Source: JAFARE01 sp963777285
Lineage (GTDB): Bacteria; Chloroflexota; Dormibacteria; Aeolococcales; Aeolococcaceae
Direction of reading: 5' to 3'
Assembly: GCA_963777285.1 (NCBI GenBank)
Contig: CAVZPR010000002.1
Location: 1-64,000, forward strand
DNA length: 64,000 nt
Positions 35,061-42,864 of this stretch are shown one piece after another (within the stretch, counting starts at the first letter, position 1; each line of letters opens with the position of its first letter). The position numbers and the translations under genes were made by a program. The notes beneath the pieces are model-generated. The model was given only the letters and a program-made list of their open reading frames with translations. It had not been told where the DNA came from and searched no databases.

Positions 35061-35650
35061 TTGACAGCCGCGGTCGGTGTGGTGGATCAACACACCGCCG
35101 GGACTCCGGTGCGTGAGCGCCATGCGCAGCGGGTTGAGGGGCACTCGGTGCGCAGGTGATCCGCCATCGCCCAGGCGACGACGCTGCGCGAGAAGCAGTC
35201 CAGGATGGTGGCCAGGTAGAGCCAGCCGTCCCAGGTGCGGACGTAGGTGATGTCGCCGACCCAGAGTTGGTCGGGCTGCGTTGGCGTGAAGTCGCGCTGC
35301 ACCAGGTCGGGGAGCACGGTGAACGGATCGCCGATCGTGGTGCGCCGATTAGCGCCGCGGGAAGCGTCCGACGAGGCTGGCGCGGTGCATAAGCCGGGCC
35401 ACCCGTTTGCGCTGGGGAAGTCCCCGCAGGCGCGCAGCTCCGCGTGGATGCGCGGCGCTCCGTAGGGCTGCCGGCTGCGGACGTGGATGGCGGCGATGCG
35501 CTCGGTGAGCACGAGATCGGCGCGGGCATGTGCAGAGAGCGGGTGGCTCGACCAGTGGTAGTAGGCGGCGCGGGAGACCTGCAACACGCGGCACAGCGTT
35601 CTGACTGCGTGGTTGACCTTCTCCACCTCGATGAACCGATACCGGCTCAC
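35061..35650 (-). pseudogene. IS3-family OrfB transposase, frameshifted and truncated
   Basis: OrfB starts at the ATG at 35650, which overlaps the OrfA stop by 4 bp. Its HTH_21 part is intact (LCRVLQVSRAAYYHWSSHPL, SRQPYGAPRIHAELRACG). After a frameshift the rve domain is visible with Asp 1 in QPDQLWVGDITYVRTWDG and WLYLATILDCFSRSVVAWAM. After another shift it ends at GGVLIHHTDRGCQ (Asp 2). The region with the catalytic Glu is missing where the IS30 fragment begins. It cannot be active. Confidence 0.82.
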
Positions 35651-35937
35651 CGGGTCTCCTTGGCGAAGAAAGTTGCGGCCTTCTTGAGGATGCTGCGCTC
35701 CTCCTCGAGCACGCGCACTTGGCGGCGCATTCGCGAGAGCTCCTCACGCTCTGCCGTGGTCAGGCCGTTGCGTTTGCCGCCATCGACATCAGCCCGCTTC
35801 ACCCACTCGCGGACCGCTGTCTCGGTGAGATCGAGGTCGCGGCTGACCGCCCCGATGCTCTTGCCGGACGAGTGCACCAAGGCGACCACCTCTGCCTTGT
35901 ACTCGTCGCTGAACTTCCGACGCTCCTTTCGCGCCAT
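35647..35937 (-). CDS. IS3-family OrfA (HTH protein)
   Basis: The 96-residue OrfA is intact: an HTH_8-type head (ERRKFSDEYKAEVVALVHSS, SIGAVSRDLDLTETAVREWV) and a C-terminal leucine-zipper stretch (ELSRMRRQVRVLEEERSILKKAA) used for multimerisation with OrfAB. It overlaps OrfB by 4 bp, the usual IS3 layout. Since OrfB is truncated, OrfA is a leftover gene. Confidence 0.85.
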   Translation of the reverse strand: MARKERRKFSDEYKAEVVALVHSSGKSIGAVSRDLDLTETAVREWVKRADVDGGKRNGLTTAEREELSRMRRQVRVLEEERSILKKAATFFAKETR

Positions 35938-36454
35938 CTGGACCTCCTGTGCGGGATGTTCCCCGCATCATGGTGGTCCGCCTTATCGGGTCACGCCCAG
36001 GCTGCCGCGGGGAGCGGCGGCATCACTAGCCGCGCGAAGGGGCCGGAGCCAAAGGGGTGGCGGGTGCGGCCGTCGGGTGGGTGGGGCGGTGCGAGATTGA
36101 GGCCACGATGCGTCACTGCAACCGGCGCGCACGAACCCCTTGGTCAGGTCGGCGAGCGTCGTCGGCATTGGCACGATCCTAGAGGTCGGCACGGGCTGTG
36201 GCACCGGACCGGCGCCAGACGAAAGCCAAGGCTCGCCAACGGTGCCAGCCCGAAGGCCGCTTATAGCGAACATCGGTACGATGTGTGCCTGACGGCCGAT
36301 CCGCAGCCCCCCACCCGAACCCGGACGATCTCTCCTACCCGGCAACTCGCGCCGGGCTCGCGAGCAACTCCTCGATCGACGAGGGCGCAATGTTCACGCG
36401 TTTCAAATAGGCACACGAGGAGATGGCCGTGAGGACGGAGAGAGCGGCACCAAC
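35938..36454. other. 517-bp region between the IS3 remnant and the TIR-like gene
   Basis: The first 40 bp are presumably the IS3 left end, with GGGATGTTCCCCGCAT forming a short imperfect hairpin. The rest holds no recognisable gene; several short frames are open in G+C-rich text. A promoter for the TIR-like gene is expected near 36400 but none is clear. Confidence 0.45.
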
Positions 36455-37810
36455 GTGATGCATCAACGTGCCCTGACGCGGGACGAACTGACTGACGACC
36501 AGCGGGCGCTCGTCGACATTCTGTGCCGCCACTTCCACGACACTGGCATGTGGCTTTCGGAGCGCCGCCTCGATGGGGAGATGGCCCGGGCTGGCCGTGA
36601 TCGTGACGCCGCGATTCAGGCGTTTGGCGGGTGGACCAGTACTCGGTACCTTGAACATGCCACCGCTCCTGCCGCGAACGAAATGGAGTGGCGCCTCATG
36701 CTCGACGGGCTGGCGCTGGCATTAGGCGGCCGCGACGAGCTGCGCCTCTTCATCGCCGCGCTGGCATACGCCGCCGACAAGGAAAAGCGCCAGACCGATA
36801 CTGGCGACGACGGCGACTGCGTTGTAGCCGTGGAGGAATTGGCCGAGCATTGCCCGCAGATTCCCGATATGAGCAGTGCGGCGCGGGCTGCCGAGATGCT
36901 CATACACGCGTGGGATGTGAGTAGCGGCGCCGCCGCGGCCACGCCCGAGATGCCAGGGCGTTGGTCAGCGGTGCATGTCCATAAGCCGGGCATCCGTAAG
37001 TATCGCGGAGTCAGCTCGTGGGACGAGTTCACGACGGTTCGGGACGCCCTGAGGGCGGCAGTCACACAAGGGAACGAAGTGGTGCCAGAAGGAGCGTCGT
37101 CTATTCCGGACCGGCGCAAAGTGTTCGTAATTCATGGACGCAATGGCCCTATGAGGAGGGCTCTGTTCGACTTCCTCCGCGCCATAGGGCTGGACCCCAT
37201 TGAGTGGTCCCAGGCTATCGCGATGACTGGCGCAGGCACGCCGTATATCGGCCAGGTGCTGGATGTGGCGTTGGCTGCTGCGCAGGCGATTGTGGTGCTC
37301 CAGACGCCTGACGACGTTGCATACCTGCATCCAAGCTTGGCGGCGGCTGACGACCCTGAATGCCAGCCGATGATGCAGGCCCGGCCAAACGTGCTCTTTG
37401 AGGCCGGGATGGCAATCGGTAGGGCAGAACACCGGACCGTCATCGTCGAGATGGGAAAGGTACGCGCCTTCAGCGACATTCACGGCCGGCACGTCGTGCG
37501 CATGGACGGCAGCATGGCCATGCGGCAGGAGCTCGTAAACCGCCTAAAGACCGTCGGATGCGATGTGAACACATCGGGCCATGACTGGCACGCGGCTGGC
37601 GACTTGACGCCACCGGCCGAGGGCGCCCTCCCGCTTGGCCGACGCCTTCCGTCGACGGAAGCGCAGGCAACACCGAAGCTAGACGCACGGCTCCTCAGCG
37701 GGAGCGGGGGATCCGACCAGGTGCACATCACGAACCATGGGCCCGGAGAGGTCTACGACTTAAACGTTAAAGCCGAACTCGAGCACCGACTTAATGCTGC
37801 ATGCCGCTGA
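36455..37810 (+). CDS. TIR-like (PF10137-type) predicted nucleotide-binding effector
   Basis: The 451-residue protein has a helical N-terminal half (about 1-210, unassigned; possibly sensor). A TIR-like domain follows at about 220-350: RRKVFVIHGRNGPMRRALFD, FLRAIGLDPIEWSQAIAMTG, AQAIVVLQTPDDVAYL and ARPNVLFEAGMAIGRAEHRT, with the candidate catalytic Glu in NVLFEAG. This is the hallmark of TIR-like NAD-degrading effectors. The C-terminal part continues with DQVHITNHGPGEVYDLNVKA and then ends early. The next 53 codons lie in another frame (37794-37955) and look like the missing beta-domain end, so a frameshift near 37790 is likely. A zinc-ribbon gene follows. Confidence 0.78.
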   Translation: MMHQRALTRDELTDDQRALVDILCRHFHDTGMWLSERRLDGEMARAGRDRDAAIQAFGGWTSTRYLEHATAPAANEMEWRLMLDGLALALGGRDELRLFIAALAYAADKEKRQTDTGDDGDCVVAVEELAEHCPQIPDMSSAARAAEMLIHAWDVSSGAAAATPEMPGRWSAVHVHKPGIRKYRGVSSWDEFTTVRDALRAAVTQGNEVVPEGASSIPDRRKVFVIHGRNGPMRRALFDFLRAIGLDPIEWSQAIAMTGAGTPYIGQVLDVALAAAQAIVVLQTPDDVAYLHPSLAAADDPECQPMMQARPNVLFEAGMAIGRAEHRTVIVEMGKVRAFSDIHGRHVVRMDGSMAMRQELVNRLKTVGCDVNTSGHDWHAAGDLTPPAEGALPLGRRLPSTEAQATPKLDARLLSGSGGSDQVHITNHGPGEVYDLNVKAELEHRLNAACR

Positions 37811-37955
37811 CCTGCCCGTCGCCAAACTGCCGGTGGGCAAGTCAATCAAGCTGATCCGGGCGACACACATGGGCTCCAAGTCATATTTCACTTTCAAGGT
37901 CACGGGTAAGACCGTTGACGGGGTCGAATTTGAGCAAGAGCTCTTCGTGAGTTGA
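37794..37955 (+). pseudogene. out-of-frame C-terminal end of the TIR-like gene
   Basis: This 53-codon frame reads as a compact beta domain: DLPVAKLPVGKSIKLIRATH, SKSYFTFKVTGKTVDGVEF, EQELFVS. It continues naturally the strand-rich text VHITNHGPGEVYDLNV at the end of the upstream gene. A one-base insertion or two-base deletion near 37790 would join them. A separate small gene starting at the ATG at 37794 is the alternative. Confidence 0.5.
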
Positions 37956-37957
37956 CG

Positions 37958-38413
37958 ATGGAAATTCCTGTGGCACTACCGCTCGACGCCGATGGCTTCC
38001 TCCGACGGGAATGCCCGTCGTGCGAGCAGCAGTTCAAGTGGCATAACGGCCCGGCGAACGAGGAGGCCGAGCACGAGGAGCCGCCAGTGCAGTACTACTG
38101 CCCTTTCCGTGGTGTGCCGGCCGGCCCTGAGTCGTGGTGGACCCACGAGCAACTCGAGTATATGCAGGGCGTGGCAGCGCCCGCTCTGGCCAGCTTCGCG
38201 CGAGGCGAAATCGAGAAGGCGTTTCGCGGGATGCAAGGCATCGCTGTCAGCTCCCCTCGGCAGTCGGGATCGGAAGAGCCCACGCCCTTAACAGAACCGG
38301 ACGACATGGGAATCGTCTGCTCACCTTGCCATTCCTACGAGCCGATGAAGGTGCCCATTGGTGACAGAAGCGAATGGCATTGCCTCGTCTGTGGCAGCCG
38401 CTTCGCCGTGTGA
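37958..38413 (+). CDS. zinc-ribbon protein next to the TIR-like gene
   Basis: The 151-residue protein starts at the ATG three bases after the upstream stop. An N-terminal ribbon (RRECPSCEQQFKWH, then YYCPFRGVP) and a C-terminal ribbon (GIVCSPCHSYEPMKVP, WHCLVCGSRFAV) flank a helical middle. In the first ribbon the second knuckle reads CPFRG where CPxCG is expected, so one zinc ligand may be lost. Tight coupling to the TIR-like gene suggests a joint role, perhaps sensing or nucleic-acid binding. This is inference. Confidence 0.65.
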   Translation: MEIPVALPLDADGFLRRECPSCEQQFKWHNGPANEEAEHEEPPVQYYCPFRGVPAGPESWWTHEQLEYMQGVAAPALASFARGEIEKAFRGMQGIAVSSPRQSGSEEPTPLTEPDDMGIVCSPCHSYEPMKVPIGDRSEWHCLVCGSRFAV

Positions 38414-38769
38414 GGCGTATATGAAACGGTGCTTTGCTGCGAACTTTAAGCCCAGGCAATAGCCGCATCCGCACCGTTTCCCAGCGGTCCAACTTCCGGC
38501 TCCTATTGCGCATTCCGGTGAATCCGAACACCGATTCCGATTGAAAGCGAACACCGATTCCGGTCGAAAGCGAACACTTTGAGAGCGGGTCGGCGCCGCG
38601 ATGTCTTCGGGTGTGTGGAGTCAGAACGAGCCGGTCATCACCTCCAAGCGCAAGCGTAGTCGGTTGTCGGCTGAGGCGGTGCGGATGGCCAGGTGTTCCA
38701 GGCCGTGTCCATCGGTTTCCAGGGCACATAGGCGGTCCTGTGGGCACGCGCTCGCGGCCGTTGCTGCGT

Positions 38770-39552
38770 TCACGTCGTTCTCGAGCTCTTGCGCGTCGTC
38801 GACGGGGCTGGCGGCTCGCCCTCGGGGTCACGCCGGCGCAGCGAGCCGCCTTTGAGCGCGATGCGGTGGGCTTGATGCAGGAGCCGATCCAGGACGGCTT
38901 CAGCCAGCGTGGGATCAGGCATGGCGCTGTGCCAGGCGTTGACCGGCATCTGCGTCGCGACGAGCGTGGAGCGGCGCTGGGAACGATCCTCGACAACCTC
39001 GAGAAGATCGCGACACTGCGCGACGGTGGCTGGGGTGAGGAGGAAGTCGTCGAGCACCAGCAGCGAGACCCGCTGCAGCTGCGTGAGCATCCGTTGGTAG
39101 CGGCCATCACCGCGGCCGATGGCGAGGTCGTCGAGCAACCGCGGCGTGCGCACGTAGAGCGCACTGTGTCCCTGACGAATTGCCGCGTGGGCGAGCGCGC
39201 AGGAGAGGAATGACTTGCCGCAGCCGGTGGCGCCGGTGACGATGACGTTGTGGTGCTGCACCACCCAGCCGGCCTGTGCCAGGGTGAGCACCACACCGCG
39301 ATCCAGACTTCGCGGCGCATGGAAGTCGATGTCTTCCACCGTCGCCGGGTGACGCAGTTTGGCGGCCTTGAGCCGCGTGGTCAGCCGCCGGCTGTCACGC
39401 CAGTCCGCTTCGCGATCGACGAGCAAGCCGAGGCGGTCCTCGAAGCTGAGTTCGCCATACTGCGGCGCCTGTTCCAGCTGCTCGCGCAATGCGATGGCCA
39501 TGGCGTTGAGGCCGATGGCTTCCAGCTTCTCGAGTGTCTGCTGCACAAGCAT
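38770..39552 (-). CDS. istB: IstB-like ATPase of IS21
   Basis: The 260-residue AAA+ protein selects target DNA and stimulates the IstA transposase. The N-terminal helical domain (LEKLEAIGLNAMAIALREQL) is followed by Walker A in VIVTGATGCGKSFLSCALAH and Walker B in VSLLVLDDFLLTPA. A sensor-type RRSTLVATQMPVNAWH and a C-terminal RIALKGGSLRRR complete the family pattern. Length is usual. The ATG lies two bases after the istA stop, so translation is coupled. The gene appears intact. Confidence 0.92.
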   Translation of the reverse strand: MLVQQTLEKLEAIGLNAMAIALREQLEQAPQYGELSFEDRLGLLVDREADWRDSRRLTTRLKAAKLRHPATVEDIDFHAPRSLDRGVVLTLAQAGWVVQHHNVIVTGATGCGKSFLSCALAHAAIRQGHSALYVRTPRLLDDLAIGRGDGRYQRMLTQLQRVSLLVLDDFLLTPATVAQCRDLLEVVEDRSQRRSTLVATQMPVNAWHSAMPDPTLAEAVLDRLLHQAHRIALKGGSLRRRDPEGEPPAPSTTRKSSRTT

Positions 39553-39554
39553 CG

Positions 39555-41091
39555 TCAGGCCTCCTGCATCGAGTCGTAATACCCGGCGCCGCGGAGGTTC
39601 TCGTGCACCGGCGGTGGCGCCACCAACGCGAGCTGCACGTCCGGGGGTGGCAGCTTGTCCAGGTTCTGCTCAAGGATTGACTTCACCGAGGTGTACGAGA
39701 CGGCCTTGACGCTGAGCGCGCGAGCGCAGGCGGCCTGCACACGGTCGTTCCCGTGCCGCCGTGCAAGGCTCATCAAGCCGAGGCAGGCGCGATAGCCGTG
39801 CTCCGGATGCGGTTTGGTCTCCAGAATCCGCTGCGTCACCGCTGCCACTGCAGGACCCACGGTGCCAGCCCATCGGACCAGGCGCGACGGCGTCCATTCC
39901 AAGTGCGCTCGATGCGACGCCGGCATGTGCGCCCGGTCGGTGATGTATCGCTGCCGCCCGTACTCGCGCACATGGCTGGCGACACGGCCGTGCCCCTGGT
40001 ACAGCTCGATGGTCTCCGCCGTGGCCCAGACCTCGACCTTCTGCCCCACCAGGCGATGCGGCACGGAATAGAAGCGGCGATCGACTTCGACGTGATAATC
40101 GATGTTCACCGTCGCCTTCTTGATCTCGGTAAACTCGTAGCGCGTTAGCGGCAACGACTGCAGTGCCGCTCGCTCCAATTCCTCGAAGAGATCGCGTCGA
40201 ACTCGTCGGCTGGCCGCGGAACTGACGCGTGTTGACGTCGGCGGTCTTCTCTCTGATCGCTGCGTTGAGTTCGGCGAGGCTGAAGAACTGGCGGTTGCGC
40301 AGCGGGGCGAGAATCCAGCGCTCGGTCACGAGCACCCCGGCTTCGACTGCTGCCTTGTCCCGTGGCCGCGCCGTCCGCGTGGGCAGGATGATGGTGCTGA
40401 AGTGCTGCGCCAGCTGCAGGTAACTGCGGTTGAGCTCGGGCTCGTACCAGCACGCCTTGGTGACGCCACTGCGAAGGTTGTCGGGCACGGTCACCCTGGG
40501 CACACCGCCGTATGCGTGGTACATGTGGTCGTGCGCCAGCAACCACGACTTCAAGTCCTGGCCACGCGTCGCTTCGACGTAGAGCAGGCCGCTGCAACCG
40601 AGCACGGCGACGAAGATCTCCACCTCCATGACGGTGTCGCCGTCGACGTACGCCATGTGATCACCAGCGAAGTCGACGAAGCATCGGTCGCCGGCGGCGT
40701 ACTCCAGCCGCATGACCACGTCCTGCAACCCCAGCCATTCGTGGTATCGCAGGCAGTACTGGCTGTATCCCCAGCCCTCGGGATTGCCCTCGCGCCACTC
40801 CAGCCACAGCAGCCGCAGGGTCAGGTGTCGGCCTCGCTTCAACTCGCGGTGCACCTCCCGCCACTCCGGTACCGGCCGGCTCGCGAACGGGACCGCCGTC
40901 GGCGGCGGGAACAGCCGCGTCTCAACGGTCGTGTCATCGATGTCGGCCGGCAAGGGCCAACTCAGCCCCGCCGCTTCCGCGCGGGCCAGGTACTCGTACA
41001 CCGTGGTCCTGCCGATGCCAGTGCTGCGAGCGATCTCGGTCATGTTGAGGCCGCCGGCCTTGAGCCGCAGCACCTCGCCGATCTTGCGCAT
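39555..41091 (-). pseudogene. istA: IstA transposase of IS21, one frameshift near 40200
   Basis: IstA is the DDE integrase of IS21. From the ATG at 41091: HTH MRKIGEVLRLKAGGLNMTEI, then the rve core with Asp in GDRCFVDFAGDHMAYVDGD, GCSGLLYVEATRGQDLKSWL, VPRVTVPDNLRSGVT and KAAVEAGVLVTERWILAPLR containing the catalytic Glu. At QPTSS the frame changes. The C-terminal part continues in the next frame (RRDLFEELERAALQSLPLTRY, YSVPHRLVGQKVEVWATAET) to a proper end. One extra or missing base near 40200 explains it. With intact ends and target duplication, this may be a recent mutation or an assembly error. Confidence 0.85.
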
Positions 41092-41411
41092 GGGTAGTCT
41101 TCTCCTGGGCACGCGGAACCTCCTTGCTGAAGCAATCCAGTTCCGCAAGGGAACCGCGTGCCTTTCTCGAGTTGATGCTCGAGGCGCCGCCCGCCCCGTC
41201 CTCCAGCGGGTGGCGAGCCCTCAGGATGTGTTCGCTTTCAGCCGGATTGGCTGTTCGGATTCCATCGGATTGAGTGTTCGGATTCGTCCGGATTCACTGT
41301 TCGCTTTCCGTCGGAATACGCACCTATACAGCGAACCAGCCAGTGACCCACTAGGTCGCGGCCGGCGTCCAACGGCTCTCCCCCTTTCCCTGCTTGTCTG
41401 CTCCCTCAAGG

Positions 41412-41422
41412 GGAGTCGAACC
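41412..41422 (-). other. 11-bp core shared with the tRNA-Asn-like attachment site
   Basis: GGTTCGACTCC on the minus strand lies six bases after the stop of the recombinase tail ending at 41428. The same 11-mer lies at 23005-23015, also just after a recombinase tail. The copies are 18.4 kb apart and inverted. No further tRNA structure is seen here. Confidence 0.5.
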
Positions 41423-41427
41423 TTCCT

Positions 41428-41799
41428 CTACGCAGCCGCACCGAAGCGATAAGAGAAATCAATCCCGTACGCGGCTTTGGTACTCGCGCGGGAGACCCCC
41501 GTCTCCCGCTCCAGTACCAAAGACTCGAAGTAGCGCTGCCACGCGCCGCGCGGTGTGGCGATGATCCTGAGTGCCCGCCGCGGCATCGTTTCGGCGTCGA
41601 TGGATTCGAAGAGTGCACCCACGAGGCGTGAGCGCTGATCCTCATCTGCTGCGTCCCAGGCGGCGACGAGGTCAAGCAGCTGCGAACGGCACCAGTCGAG
41701 GTCGCTATCCTGGCTTCGGACTGACGCTTCATCGCGAAGACGCTGTTGCGCTTCGTGAATCTCAGATCGCTTGGCGATGAAGGTACATTCATCGCCAAG
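41428..41799 (-). pseudogene. large serine recombinase C-terminal fragment A
   Basis: The minus-strand frame reads LGDECTFIAKRSEIHEAQQR, DLDWCRSQLLDLVAAWDAAD, EDQRSRLVGALFESIDA, RRALRIIATPRGAWQRYFES, LVLERETGVSRAS and DFSYRFGAAA, then stop. This is the coiled-coil and C-terminal region of a large serine recombinase; no catalytic domain remains. The fragment begins inside a palindrome shared with the oppositely oriented fragment B. The tail matches that at 22901-22999. Confidence 0.72.
41770..41799. repeat. near-perfect 30-bp palindrome at the recombinase head-to-head junction
   Basis: The arms CTTGGCGATGAA (41770-41781) and TTCATCGCCAAG (41788-41799) are exact reverse complements around GGTACA. 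On both strands the palindrome encodes LGDE-x-TFIAK, the start of each recombinase fragment. It is the exact point where the two inverted fragments meet. Confidence 0.9.
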
Positions 41800-42136
41800 C
41801 GTGCGCAGATCCAGCAGGAGCAGGAGCAGCTACGCAACGAGGCCGCCGCTGCGCCAAGCGCCGACGACGAACAGTGGTGTCACACGCAGCTCCTTGATCC
41901 ACTGGCCGCATGGGATGCTGCTGATGACGGGCAGCGCTCCCGTCTGCTCGCGGGCCTCTTCGAGTGCGTCGAGGCTGAGTGAGGCTCTTCCGGGCCGAAG
42001 GATCAAGCTCACCGCCGTCCCGCGAGGCGTATGGCAGCGCTTTTTTCGAGTAGTGGTACTGGAGCTCCACACTGGAGCTTGTTCGAACCAAAGCATGCAC
42101 GCACGGCTCGAGGAAGTCGCTCGACACCTCCACTAG
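41770..42136 (+). pseudogene. large serine recombinase C-terminal fragment B
   Basis: The plus-strand frame reads LGDEGTFIAKRAQIQQEQEQ, EQWCHTQLLDPLAAWDAADD, GQRSRLLAGLFECVEAE, then a stop. A shifted frame continues with RIKLTAVPRGVWQRFF, homologous to RIIATPRGAWQRYF of fragment A. It is a paralogue rather than a copy (about half the residues differ in the coiled coil) and lacks the FGAAA tail. It is inactive. Confidence 0.68.
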
Positions 42137-42283
42137 GACCTGCCGCCCGCAGCGGATCAGTCGGCGAGGCCCGGCTGGCGCCCCGCTTCTGACCGGGCTA
42201 GTGCAGGAGACGCCTCCAATCAGGAGCGGAACTTCAGTGGCTTGCCGCCATGGAGTCTTCGACGGTCCGGTGTGCTTCCACTG

Positions 42284-42811
42284 TCAACTTCGAGACACCA
42301 CCCGGCGCCGCCGATTCGCAGTAGCCAACTCCAACCTAGGGCGACCACCACTGGCCAACATTCCACCCGTAGAAAGCAGCGCTACCACGGCTGCGGCGAG
42401 GAAGAGCCAGAATCCTACCGCGGTCGATACAGCGGCAGACGTGGCGTACGGCAAAACCGTCGTCCCGTCAGCAGCGAGCCTTTCGACAAGTGCGACAACG
42501 CCAGCGCTGGCGCAGGCGGCACAGGCAATCACCGCCCACAGTGAGCGTCCCGATGCCAGATAGCCAACGACGGCGACTGCGATAGTAGCGACGAGCGCTA
42601 CGACAACACCGCTGTACCCGCCGCTGACCAAACTCGCCGATAGCGGGCACGTGGTCGCGCCGCACAAACTATCTCCTTCGGGAGATGTGACAAATGGAAC
42701 AAACATAGCGGCTACCAACACAGCGGTTGCCACCAAGCTGATGGTCGCGAAGGCACGCCCAGTTTTGACGACATGGTCGTTCGAGCTAGCCTTCTGAGTT
42801 TTGCTTCCCAT
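42284..42811 (-). CDS. four-span membrane protein, unknown function
   Basis: From the ATG at 42811 the 175-residue protein has four hydrophobic segments: ATISLVATAVLVAAMFVPFV, VVVALVATIAVAVVGYLA, LWAVIACAACASAGVVALVE and VGFWLFLAAAVVALLSTGG. A CGATTCP loop between spans 1 and 2 could form a disulfide outside. The basic C-terminus (ANRRRRVVSRS) would be cytoplasmic. No family is recognised. It lies just downstream of the G1 peptidase in the same direction and may be co-transcribed. Confidence 0.62.
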   Translation of the reverse strand: MGSKTQKASSNDHVVKTGRAFATISLVATAVLVAAMFVPFVTSPEGDSLCGATTCPLSASLVSGGYSGVVVALVATIAVAVVGYLASGRSLWAVIACAACASAGVVALVERLAADGTTVLPYATSAAVSTAVGFWLFLAAAVVALLSTGGMLASGGRPRLELATANRRRRVVSRS

Positions 42812-42864
42812 ACGTAGCGACGCCAAGCGGTATCCGTGGCGCTCGCGAGCTGGAGGACGGGATC

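Larger units (their letters stand above)
38507..41322 (-). mobile_element. complete IS21-family insertion sequence
   Basis: The element is 2,816 bp long. Its tips TGCGCATTCCG (38507-38517) and CGGAATACGCA (41312-41322) are inverted with one mismatch. It begins TG and ends CA, as IS21 elements do. Exact 5-bp direct repeats CCTAT flank it (38502-38506 and 41323-41327). Inside each end lie several copies of a TGTTCGGATTC/TGTTCGCTTTC motif, the multiple terminal repeats bound by IstA. It carries istA and istB on the minus strand. Confidence 0.9.

Noticed and set aside
33637..35529. A single 630-residue gene
   Set aside because: The frame crosses out-of-frame IS3 sequence, an IS30 head, a TIR-like fragment and an IS3 tail. 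It is a mosaic, described here in parts.
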